From positions 160,418-224,417 of the forward strand of contig MBFK01000009.1 in the NCBI GenBank assembly GCA_001704765.1: a stretch of DNA of 64,000 nt, read 5' to 3'. The translations under genes were made by a program, and so were the position numbers. The first letter of the stretch is position 1, and every line of letters starts with the position of its first letter. This DNA comes from Sinorhizobium shofinae (GTDB lineage Bacteria; Pseudomonadota; Alphaproteobacteria; Rhizobiales; Rhizobiaceae). Under the pieces are notes generated by a model. It saw nothing but the letters and a program-made list of their open reading frames with translations, had not been told where the DNA came from and did no database searches. Below, piece after piece: positions 1-7,840 of the stretch.

Positions 1-2448
1 GAGGCGAAGGAGAGCACGCGCATGCTGCTGCCGGTGATCCAGGACGGGGCCGGGGGCGCGGCGGCGACCGTCTCCGGCGACGACCTCGAATTCTGGAACG
101 GCTTCGGCGGTTTTGCGGACGAGGGTCGCGAATATGTGGTGCGGCTGCGCGGCGGCGAGGCGACGCCTCACCCGTGGATCAACGTCATTTCCAACGAGGG
201 CTTCGGCTTCCACGTGTCGGCCGAGGGAGCAAGCTTCTCCTGGAGCCGCAACTCGCGCGATTACCAGCTGACCCCCTGGACCAACGACGCCGTCGTCAAC
301 CGTCCGAGCGAGGCGATCTTTATCCGCGATATGGCCAGCGGTTCGGTGCTGACGCCCTACGCGGCTCTTTCGCGGCGTAAGTCGGCGCTTTTCGAAGCGC
401 GTCATGGCCTTGGCTATTCGCTCTTCCGAAGCAAGCAGGACGAACTCGAGATCGAGGCGACCCACACCGTGCACAGGTCGCTGTCGGCCAAGCTCGTCCG
501 GCTGTCGATCCGCAACCGCGGTTCGGCCGCCCGCAAGCTGCGCGTCTATGGCTATGCCGAGTGGGTTCTCGGCAACAACCGCAGCCGCACGGCTCCATTC
601 GTGCTGGCCGAATGGCAGGAGGCGTCGAAGGCGCTCCTCGCGACCAATCCCTACAGCATCGACTATGCGGGCCGCACGGCATTCTTCGCCATCGATGGCG
701 GGACTGCGAGCTATACGGCGAGCCGCCGGGAGTTCCTCGGCTTGGCCGGCGGGATCCTCGCCCCGCATGCAGTCCTCTCGGGAACCGAGCTTTCCGGGTC
801 GACCGAAGTGGACGGCGATGCCTGCGCGGCGCTTGCGACGGATCTCACCATCGAACCGGGGAGCGAGCGGCAGATCACCTTCTTCCTCGGCGACGCCGAT
901 AGCAGCGACCAGGTAGAGGGAATTCTCGGGGAATTGCGTGCTGGCGCCTTCGACAAGGTGCTGGAGGCGTCAAAAACCTTCTGGAGCGAGTTCACCGGTG
1001 TCGTGAAGGTCGAGACGCCCGACCGGGCCTTCAACCACATGATCAACCATTGGCTTCCCTACCAGAGCCTCGGGTGCCGGATCATGGCGCGCTCGGCCTT
1101 CTATCAGGCGAGCGGCGCCTATGGCTTCCGCGATCAATTGCAGGATACGCTCGCCTTCCTCACGCACCGGCCGGAACTGGCGCGGGCGCAAGTTCTCAAC
1201 GCCGCTTCCAGGCAGTTCGTCGAAGGTGATGTACAGCATTGGTGGCTGCCGGGTTCAGGCGCCGGCGTCCGTACGATGATTTCCGACGGCGTCGTCTGGC
1301 TCGCCTATGCGGTCGCGCATTATTGCACCGTCACCGGTACGAAGGACATTCTCGACGAGAAGCTGCCCTTCATCGTCGGGCCGGCGCTCGAGGAGGGACA
1401 GCACGACAGCTTCTACAAGCCGGAGATCGCGGACGAGGTCGCCGACATTTACGAGCATTGCGCCCGCGCGCTCGATCTCGCCATCAAACGAACCGGTGCC
1501 AACGGTCTGCCGCTGATCCTCGGCGGCGACTGGAATGACGGCATGAACCGCGTCGGCGAGGCGGGCGAAGGCACGAGCGTCTGGCTCGGCTGGTTCCTGG
1601 CCGGGGCCCTGCGCGACTTCCTGCCTCATGCGCGCGAGCGCAAGGATCAGCCGCGCGTTGCGCGCTGGGAGACGCATCTCGATATCGTCAAGCGGGCGCT
1701 CGATGAGGCCGGCTGGGACGGCGACTACTATCGTCGGGGCTATTATGACGACGGTACGCCGCTCGGCTCGGCGGAAAGCGACGAATGCCGGATCGACTCG
1801 ATCGCGCAATCGTGGAGCACGCTGTCGGGCGAGGGTGACGCGGAGCGCTCCAGACGCGCCATGGATGCGGTGATGGCGGAACTGGTCGATCCGGAAAAGC
1901 GCATCGTCCGGCTCTTCACGCCGCCGCTCGAAAAGACGAAGCAGGAGCCCGGCTATATCAAGTATTACCCGCCGGGCGTGCGCGAGAATGGCGGCCAGTA
2001 TACCCACGCGGCTACCTGGGTCGTGCTGGCCTTCGCCACCCAGGGGCGGGCGGAGGAAGCCTGGCGTGCATTCCAGATGCTGAATCCGATATCGCATGCG
2101 CGCAATCGCGACGATGCGGAACATTACCGCGTCGAGCCCTACGTCGTCGCCGCCGATGTCTATGGCGAGGGCGCGCTCGCCGGCCGCGGCGGCTGGACCT
2201 GGTACACGGGCTCGGCGGGCTGGCTCTACCGCGCCGGCGTCGAAGGGATCCTCGGTATTCGCCAGCGGGGCGAGAGGCTGGCGATCCAGCCGGTCTTGCC
2301 GGAACACTGGGACGGCTATTCCGCCGAGGTCAGGCTGAATGGTGCCACGCACCGGATTTCCGTCAGCCGTGATCGAAAAACCGGTGAGTTAATCGTCAGC
2401 GTCAATAATAGTGTCACAAAAAACGCGCATGAAGGCATTTTGCTGTAA
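1..2448 (+). CDS. ndvB: Cyclic beta-1,2-glucan synthase NdvB, C-terminal part (5' truncated by window)
   Basis: The frame is open from base 1, so the gene starts upstream; only about the last 815 residues are here. They match the C-terminal region of the very large rhizobial NdvB, an inner-membrane enzyme that makes cyclic beta-1,2-glucan from UDP-glucose. This part is the glycoside hydrolase family 94 (GT36/phosphorylase-like) module, which in the Brucella/Agrobacterium enzymes trims the glucan and sets ring size (family knowledge). Visible signatures are FRDQLQDTLAF (about 1129-1161), the GGDWNDGMN segment (about 1522-1548) that carries the acid Asp in GH94, and the late NGGQYTHAATWVV and GWTWYTGSAGW blocks. 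The stop is TAA. opgC follows on the same strand and the exporter gene ndvA lies 2.4 kb away, so synthesis, modification and export are clustered. Confidence 0.95.
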   Translation, partial: EAKESTRMLLPVIQDGAGGAAATVSGDDLEFWNGFGGFADEGREYVVRLRGGEATPHPWINVISNEGFGFHVSAEGASFSWSRNSRDYQLTPWTNDAVVNRPSEAIFIRDMASGSVLTPYAALSRRKSALFEARHGLGYSLFRSKQDELEIEATHTVHRSLSAKLVRLSIRNRGSAARKLRVYGYAEWVLGNNRSRTAPFVLAEWQEASKALLATNPYSIDYAGRTAFFAIDGGTASYTASRREFLGLAGGILAPHAVLSGTELSGSTEVDGDACAALATDLTIEPGSERQITFFLGDADSSDQVEGILGELRAGAFDKVLEASKTFWSEFTGVVKVETPDRAFNHMINHWLPYQSLGCRIMARSAFYQASGAYGFRDQLQDTLAFLTHRPELARAQVLNAASRQFVEGDVQHWWLPGSGAGVRTMISDGVVWLAYAVAHYCTVTGTKDILDEKLPFIVGPALEEGQHDSFYKPEIADEVADIYEHCARALDLAIKRTGANGLPLILGGDWNDGMNRVGEAGEGTSVWLGWFLAGALRDFLPHARERKDQPRVARWETHLDIVKRALDEAGWDGDYYRRGYYDDGTPLGSAESDECRIDSIAQSWSTLSGEGDAERSRRAMDAVMAELVDPEKRIVRLFTPPLEKTKQEPGYIKYYPPGVRENGGQYTHAATWVVLAFATQGRAEEAWRAFQMLNPISHARNRDDAEHYRVEPYVVAADVYGEGALAGRGGWTWYTGSAGWLYRAGVEGILGIRQRGERLAIQPVLPEHWDGYSAEVRLNGATHRISVSRDRKTGELIVSVNNSVTKNAHEGILL

Positions 2449-2472
2449 CTGCCGGAAATGACACTGGAGGAG

Positions 2473-2506
2473 CCGGCTTTGTACGGAACGTGCGAGGCCG
2501 GTTTTT
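2473..2506 (+). terminator. Possible weak terminator after ndvB
   Basis: The inverted repeat CCGGC (2473-2477) / GCCGG (2497-2501) is followed directly by TTTTT, 25 bases after the ndvB stop. The stem is short and the loop long, so it may act weakly and allow read-through into opgC. Confidence 0.35.
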
Positions 2507-2645
2507 CTTTGCCGTTGATTTGCGGTGCGCGCCCCGGATTTTTGGGTCGCAGTTTCATCGACGCTGCCGGAAACCCACTCTGGGGCGGCGGCGTCCGGTT
2601 TCAACAAGGGGTGGGGCGGGGCGCCAAATCCCGGATAAGGACCGC

Positions 2646-3800
2646 ATGCTGCAAAAGACTTCTTGGGGCGGCAGAGACCGGATCGGAACCGCCCCGGTCA
2701 TGACGGGGCGCGACACACGCCTCGACGTCTTTCGAGCGCTCTGCCTGCTGACGATCTTCATCAACCACGTTCCAGGCCAGTATCTCGAATATCTCACGCA
2801 CAAGAACATTGGCTTTTCCGACTCGGCAGAGGCCTTCGTGCTGATTTCCGGCCTGTCGGTCGGCGTCGCCTATGGCGGCAAGTTCGTGGCGGGTGCGCGG
2901 CTGGCGCTGACCTTGAAGGTCTGGCGGCGCGCACTGACGCTCTACGTCGCGCATATCATGACGAGCGTGGTGACGCTGGCGATCTTCGCGGGCGGCGCCC
3001 TCTATTTCGGCCGCCAGGATCTGATCGGCGAAATCAACATCCGTCCGATCGTCGAGCAGGCCGAGCAAGGCATCGTCGCCATGGTGCTGCTCGGCCATCA
3101 GCTCGGCTACAACAACATCCTGTCGATGTATGCGGTGCTCTTCCTGATGCTGCCCGGCATCCTCTGGCTGAATACGCTCCGCCCCTGGCTGCTCTTCCTC
3201 CTTTCGGCCGCCCTCTGGCTTGCCGCCGGCTGTTTCAAGCTCGTTCCCTCGAACTTCCTCGATGAAGGTTATTGGTTCCTCAATCCCTGGTCCTGGCAGT
3301 TCCTCTTCGTGATCGGCATCCTCTGCATGAGCCATGTGCGCCGCGGCGGTCGCCTGCCGCGCAGCCCCTGGCTCATCGGGATTTCCGCCGCCTACCTGCT
3401 GGTCTCGGGCGCCTGGGTGCTGTTCTCCTGGTGGAGCATCGACTTTTCCTTCGGGCTGCCCGCGGTGCTGACCGGCTTCGACAAGACGTTCCTGTCGCTG
3501 ACGCGGCTCCTGCATGTGCTAGCGCTCGCCTACCTTCTGGCGATCACCCCGCTCATCAGCCGGCTGACGCGGCTCGACAGTAATCATCCGCTGGTGATGG
3601 TCGGCCGGCATTCGCTGGCGGTCTTCATCTTCGGAACGATCCTCGCCATGGCGGGGCAGGTCCTGCTCTTCGTCACCGGCCGGAACCCGGTGATCGGCTC
3701 CCTCTTCGTCATCGCCGGCATCGGCCTGCATTTCGTCTACGCCTATTATCTCGATTGGCTGAGGGAAATGGCTGGCGCCAAGCCGCTGCGCGCTGCGTAG
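2646..3800 (+). CDS. opgC: OpgC-family membrane acyltransferase (glucan succinylation candidate)
   Basis: A 384-residue polytopic membrane protein with about ten hydrophobic segments. The N-terminus RDTRLDVFRALCLLTIFINH and the SAEAFVLISGLSVGVAYGG block are typical of the OpgC branch of the acyltransferase-3 superfamily. OpgC proteins add succinyl groups to periplasmic glucans from the cytoplasmic membrane. Position between ndvB and ndvA makes cyclic beta-1,2-glucan the likely acceptor (inference). I chose ATG 2646 because an AAGGA lies about five bases upstream; ATG 2700 is an alternative with no clear ribosome-binding site, and conserved sequence begins just after it. A general acyltransferase with another substrate is possible. 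Confidence 0.8.
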   Translation: MLQKTSWGGRDRIGTAPVMTGRDTRLDVFRALCLLTIFINHVPGQYLEYLTHKNIGFSDSAEAFVLISGLSVGVAYGGKFVAGARLALTLKVWRRALTLYVAHIMTSVVTLAIFAGGALYFGRQDLIGEINIRPIVEQAEQGIVAMVLLGHQLGYNNILSMYAVLFLMLPGILWLNTLRPWLLFLLSAALWLAAGCFKLVPSNFLDEGYWFLNPWSWQFLFVIGILCMSHVRRGGRLPRSPWLIGISAAYLLVSGAWVLFSWWSIDFSFGLPAVLTGFDKTFLSLTRLLHVLALAYLLAITPLISRLTRLDSNHPLVMVGRHSLAVFIFGTILAMAGQVLLFVTGRNPVIGSLFVIAGIGLHFVYAYYLDWLREMAGAKPLRAA

Positions 3801-3911
3801 ATGCGAACAAGCAGGCGTAGCGCGATGGAAATTGCCTCGAACCTAAAGCCCGTTGCATTGAAACGTATTCACGCGGCGCGCTTTCGATCCTTATTTTCAT
3901 GCATGTCGTCA

Positions 3912-3950
3912 TCCCAAAACCGCTGCACACGTTTGGGCGACATGCATTAG
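3912..3950. repeat. Intergenic repeat, family B copy 1
   Basis: This stretch repeats almost exactly at 36437-36473 (CCCAAAACCGCTGC, then CAC, TTTGGGCGACATGCATTA, with two base changes). Both copies lie between genes. The CCCAAA/TTTGGG pair can form a small stem. It looks like a rhizobial intergenic mosaic element. Confidence 0.6.
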
Positions 3951-3967
3951 GGCGTGAGTGCTTGTCG

Positions 3968-3990
3968 CCGAAGTCCGTGACGGACTTCGG
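3968..3990. terminator. Perfect 23-bp palindrome between convergent genes
   Basis: CCGAAGTCCGT, one central base, then ACGGACTTCGG. It lies between the convergent opgC and lysE genes, where a bidirectional terminator would be expected, but there is no T-tract on either side. A protein-binding site is the alternative. Confidence 0.4.
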
Positions 3991-4046
3991 ACTTCGCCGG
4001 CAACTATACGACGGGAATTCGCCTGACCCTGCCGACTATCCCGACG

Positions 4047-4679
4047 TTAGTTCCTTGCTCCTAGAGCAAGACGGAACGCCAGCCCCGTGAAGACGCTCGC
4101 GAGAAGGTATTGCGGCACCTTCGGGAAGCGGCGGAGTCCGGAAAGACGCGTGCGGATATGGTTGCCAAGAAGGATGACCGAGCCATTCACGAGAAGGCCG
4201 ATCCCGTTCAGTACTGTAGCGAGGAGAACAATCTGCAGTACCATCGATCCGCCGTGGGGATGCACGAACTGCGGGAACAGAGCCAGCACGAAGAGGGCCA
4301 TCTTCGGATTAAGGAGGTTGGTCATAAGGCCCTCTCCGAAAATCCGCTTACTTGAAAGTCGCTTTAGCGCCGATGTCGGGGAAGAGCTCGATACTTCCGA
4401 GCGGACTGTCTTGCAGGCCAAGTAGAGAAGATAGGCGCAGCCTGCCCAACGGACGATTTCATAGGCAATCGGCACGGTCACAAAGAGCTGAGAGAGGCCG
4501 AGCGCGGCAGCGAGAGCATGGCAATAAGTGCCGAGCGCGATGCCGGCATAGGTGAGGAGCCCGGCTGTGCGCCCTTGGCTTATGCTGCGTGAAGCAATCA
4601 GCAGCATATCGGGGCCGGGCGTGGCGGTGAGTACCACAGACGCCGCGGTGAAAAGTATGATGGTGGAGAAGTCCGGCAT
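4047..4679 (-). CDS. LysE/RhtB-family amino-acid exporter
   Basis: A 210-residue inner-membrane protein with about six hydrophobic segments and the family signatures TATPGPDMLLIASRS near the N-terminus and NLLNPKMALFVLALFPQF in the middle. LysE/RhtB proteins export amino acids or related metabolites; the substrate cannot be read from the sequence. I chose ATG 4679 (MPDFSTIILF) because an AGGGA precedes it by about seven bases; a start 14 residues earlier is possible but would add a non-conserved tail. Base composition is slightly lower in GC than the neighbours, so it may be a later insertion between the glucan genes, but the signal is mild. Confidence 0.85.
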   Translation of the reverse strand: MPDFSTIILFTAASVVLTATPGPDMLLIASRSISQGRTAGLLTYAGIALGTYCHALAAALGLSQLFVTVPIAYEIVRWAGCAYLLYLACKTVRSEVSSSSPTSALKRLSSKRIFGEGLMTNLLNPKMALFVLALFPQFVHPHGGSMVLQIVLLATVLNGIGLLVNGSVILLGNHIRTRLSGLRRFPKVPQYLLASVFTGLAFRLALGARN

Positions 4680-4772
4680 AATGATTCCCTTGGAATTGAA
4701 GCCGGAATTTCCGTCTATCAAGATTTCCGGGAATCACAAGGCTGCTTTAGGCGTTGTCAAAAGCCGATAACG

Positions 4773-4805
4773 AAAAAACCACCCGCGTTTCCTCGCGGGT
4801 GGTTT
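4773..4805 (-). terminator. Rho-independent terminator of ndvA
   Basis: A strong stem, CCACCCGCG (4779-4787) against CGCGGGTGG (4794-4802), six-base loop, extended by AAA/TTT and followed on the minus strand by a run of T. It sits just past the ndvA stop and, given the AAA/TTT flanks, could also stop transcription from the other side. Confidence 0.85.
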
Positions 4806-4857
4806 CCGTGTTCGTGACTACCGACGCTCGGTGCGCTTTCATCTCAGAGCGAAAGCC

Positions 4858-6615
4858 TCACGCCGCCGTATGGCTCTTGCGGACATCCTCGTCCGTCAGG
4901 ATCCCGCTTGCCCTGAGCAGTGCGGCGAAGCGGCCATTGCTGTGGCTGAGCTCGTTGAAGCCGCCCATCTCGACGACCCGGCCGTGATCCATGAAGATCA
5001 CCAGGTCGGCCTCGCGCACCGTCGACAGACGGTGGGCGATGATGAAGGTCGTGCGATCCTTGCGCAGCGCATCGATGGCATCCTTGACGCGGGCTTCGGT
5101 TTCCACGTCGAGCGCGCTGGTCGCCTCGTCAAGCACCAGGATCGGCGCGTTCTTGAGGATGGCGCGGGCAATCGCGATCCGCTGGCGTTCGCCGCCCGAG
5201 AGCCGGTTGCCGCGTTCGCCGACGACCGTATCGTAGCCGTTGAGGCGGCCTTCGATGAAGTCGCTTGCGGCGGCCGCTTCGGCGGCGGCCATGATCTCGT
5301 CCAGCGAGGCGTCCTCGCGGCCGAGCCGGATATTGTCGCCAATCGAGCGGTTCATCAAGCCGGCGTCCTGGAAGACGGTGGCGATCGACCGGCGGAGCGA
5401 CTTGCGCGTCACGGTCGAGATATCGACGCCGTCGATCAGGATCTGGCCGTGCTTCGGCTCATGGACCCGCTGCAGCAGGTTGACGAGCGTCGTCTTGCCG
5501 GCGCCGGTCGGGCCGACGATGGCGATCGTCTGGCCGGCCCTGGCCGTGAACGAGACGTTGCGCACGCCCTGGGCGGAATTGGCGAAGTCGAAGGAGACGT
5601 CGCGGAACTGCACTTCGCCCACGACGCCGCTGAGTTCCTTGGCGCCGGCCGGCTCCTCGCGTTCGCGCACTGAATCCTCGAGCTGGTAGAAGTCCTGGAG
5701 CTTGGCGCGCGCCTCGAAGATCTGCGTCACGAAGGCCTTCATCTGGTCGAGACGGCCGATCAAGAGATTGGCGAAGCCAATGAATGCGATCACCTCGCCG
5801 ACGCCGAGCTCGCCTCGCTGCACCAGGATGGTGCCGATGACGAGGATCGCCATCATCGAGATGGTCGAGGCGATGCGGTTGAGCGCGCTCGCCAGGGCCC
5901 ACCAGTCGAGTACCGGAAACTGGGCGGAGAGAAGCCGCTCGGCGAACTTCTTCAGTTCGCGCGTTTCCGCTTCGATACGGTTGTAGCTGTGGACCACCGA
6001 AACGTTGCTGATCGCGTCGGAGACGTGCGAGAAGACCGTGTGATAGTGGTTCTCGACCGAGGCCTGGCCGTCCTTCGTGCGGTTCATCACGGCCTTGCTG
6101 ATCAGCACATAGGCGGCGCCGAGCACGACGAGGACCATCGACAGGCGGAAATCCATGGCGAAGGCGGTCGGCACCAGCAGGACGAGCGCCACGGCGGTGG
6201 CGAGGTGCTGCCGCATGAATTCGAGCCACAGGCCGAAGAGGGTTTCGCAGGCGCGCAGCAGCGTGTGCAGCGCATTGGAGGTGCCGCGCTGGCTATGCCA
6301 GGAGAGCGGCATGGAGACGATCCGGCCGAAGGCCTCGGTCAGCAGCGTCGCCCGGCGGCCATGCGCCAGACGGTCGGCCTCGCGGGAGACGAGCACGAAT
6401 GCGATCGTGTTGAAGACACCGAAGCCGGCCCACAGCAGCAGCATCGGCGCGACTTCCTTCTTTGATGAGATCGCGTCGATGATACGGCCGAAGAGGATCG
6501 GCTCGGCGATCGTGATGACAGCCAGGACGATATTGGCGATGACGATCGCCCCGACACGGTATTTGTGGACAGCAAGATACTGAAGCGCTCTTGCATACAC
6601 CTGGAATAAAGACAC
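4858..6615 (-). CDS. ndvA: Beta-(1,2)-glucan export ABC transporter NdvA
   Basis: A 585-residue half-transporter with a fused membrane domain (about residues 15-310) and ATPase domain. Walker A GPTGAGKTT is at 368-376, followed by the signature [14 protein letters not shown] and Walker B ILVLDEATSALD. The sequence agrees closely with rhizobial NdvA, which exports cyclic beta-1,2-glucan to the periplasm and is needed for nodule invasion and hypo-osmotic adaptation (known for the family). I chose GTG 6615 (MSLFQVYARALQ) because AAGGGGTGAG lies just upstream; the longer frame would add 34 unconserved residues. It is transcribed away from the LuxR gene, sharing a 369-base intergenic region, and ends at a strong terminator. 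Confidence 0.96.
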   Translation of the reverse strand: MSLFQVYARALQYLAVHKYRVGAIVIANIVLAVITIAEPILFGRIIDAISSKKEVAPMLLLWAGFGVFNTIAFVLVSREADRLAHGRRATLLTEAFGRIVSMPLSWHSQRGTSNALHTLLRACETLFGLWLEFMRQHLATAVALVLLVPTAFAMDFRLSMVLVVLGAAYVLISKAVMNRTKDGQASVENHYHTVFSHVSDAISNVSVVHSYNRIEAETRELKKFAERLLSAQFPVLDWWALASALNRIASTISMMAILVIGTILVQRGELGVGEVIAFIGFANLLIGRLDQMKAFVTQIFEARAKLQDFYQLEDSVREREEPAGAKELSGVVGEVQFRDVSFDFANSAQGVRNVSFTARAGQTIAIVGPTGAGKTTLVNLLQRVHEPKHGQILIDGVDISTVTRKSLRRSIATVFQDAGLMNRSIGDNIRLGREDASLDEIMAAAEAAAASDFIEGRLNGYDTVVGERGNRLSGGERQRIAIARAILKNAPILVLDEATSALDVETEARVKDAIDALRKDRTTFIIAHRLSTVREADLVIFMDHGRVVEMGGFNELSHSNGRFAALLRASGILTDEDVRKSHTAA

Positions 6616-6984
6616 TGTCTCACCCCTTCTGGGCATCGGATTTGCCGCCGCAACAGCATTGCGGCAGTGCGTTGCGCCTCTGGCGGTCAACACAGGATTG
6701 CCCTGCAGGACCGACAAAGCCGCGCGAGACGGCCCTGAGAAAAACCTGCGGAAAACGCGAAGCGGGCAACTCAGATGGCTTGATCATCCGGTACCAAGGG
6801 AGGAATTGGTGGACGATCCATCGTTCGCTATCTCTTGCCACAACTCCGATTTTTTGCAGGTTTCGTACAGGACCGGGCGTGATAAGAAGAATTATCGCGG
6901 TTGCAACATGAATGGCTTCTGAACGGCGCGTTCATAGAAGGCTTCGCAAGCGCTCGCTGTCCGTTCTGACCCCGTAGGTGTTCA
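6616..6984. promoter_or_regulatory. Divergent intergenic region ndvA / luxR
   Basis: 369 bases between divergent starts must hold promoters for both ndvA and the LuxR gene. I do not see a convincing lux-box-like dyad. A 37-codon open frame at 6809-6922 has an AAGGGAGGA four bases ahead of a GTG; it is recorded as a finding because coding evidence is thin. Confidence 0.5.
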
Positions 6985-7725
6985 ATGAATATAACGTTGC
7001 TCGTACAGTTTCTGGCGCTTCTGGAAGAGATGAAGACACGCGAGGAGATCCTGCCCGAGTTCGAACGGCTGCTCGATCGCTGTGGCTTCGATTTCTACGG
7101 TGTGGTGCGCCAGCCCAAGCCACACGACAACCCGCTGAGGCTGCTGCTCGCCGGGCGTTGGCCTGAGGGCTGGCCGCAGATCTACATCCGCAAGAAATAT
7201 GTCGTCATCGACCCGACGATCCGCTATCTCGGTCATGCCCAGCGCGGCTTCCGCTGGCGTGACACGCTCGTCGCCTTCCGCTCGGACCCGCACCGCAAGC
7301 GCATGGAAAGCATGATGGTCGAGGCGCGCAATCACGGGCTTTTCGACGGCTACATCTTTCCGGTACATGGCCGGCGCGGGCTGATGGGCAACCTCACCGT
7401 CGGCGGCCGGGTGGTCGACTTGAGCCCGGTGGAATTGAGCCTCTTCGACGCGATCGCCAAGCGGCTGTTCTGGAAGCTGCTCGAGCTTACCGATCCGGAG
7501 ATCATGGCGGAGCTCGTCTCGCGCGTCGAAGTCCAGATGACGCGGCGCGAAATGGAGGCGCTGAACTATCTCGCCGACGGCATGACCTCCAACGACATCG
7601 GCAAGGTGCTCGACATTTCGAGCCACACGGTCGACTGGTACATGAACGGCATTCAGGAAAAGCTGAAGGCGAAAAACCGGCATCACGCCGTTGCCATTGC
7701 CTTTCGCCTCGGGCTGATTTCCTGA
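6985..7725 (+). CDS. LuxR-family regulator with acyl-homoserine-lactone-binding-type domain (solo)
   Basis: A 246-residue regulator with an N-terminal autoinducer-binding domain and a C-terminal LuxR HTH (about 186-246, MTRREMEALNYLADGMTSND). The ligand-pocket residues of TraR are all present with correct spacing: W63, Y67, D76, P77 and W91 (TraR W57, Y61, D70, P71, W85). In the HTH the usual TVxxH is TVDWY. No luxI synthase lies in the window, so it would be a solo (orphan) receptor sensing a signal made elsewhere in the genome or by other cells. AGGTG precedes the ATG by five bases. It is divergent from ndvA, which is a possible target (inference). Confidence 0.9.
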   Translation: MNITLLVQFLALLEEMKTREEILPEFERLLDRCGFDFYGVVRQPKPHDNPLRLLLAGRWPEGWPQIYIRKKYVVIDPTIRYLGHAQRGFRWRDTLVAFRSDPHRKRMESMMVEARNHGLFDGYIFPVHGRRGLMGNLTVGGRVVDLSPVELSLFDAIAKRLFWKLLELTDPEIMAELVSRVEVQMTRREMEALNYLADGMTSNDIGKVLDISSHTVDWYMNGIQEKLKAKNRHHAVAIAFRLGLIS

Positions 7726-7840
7726 CCCAATGGGTTAGGCTTCGTGTCGCATCTGAAATTGCACTTCATTCCTTGACTCGCTAATAGTTCATTTCGCGGG
7801 TGCAGCATTCCCGCGTTCCAAGTCTATTGAGGAGTCCGAC

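Noticed and set aside
4047..4760. Recently acquired island around the lysE gene
   Set aside because: The GC drop is mild, and there is no integrase, tRNA or flanking direct repeat.
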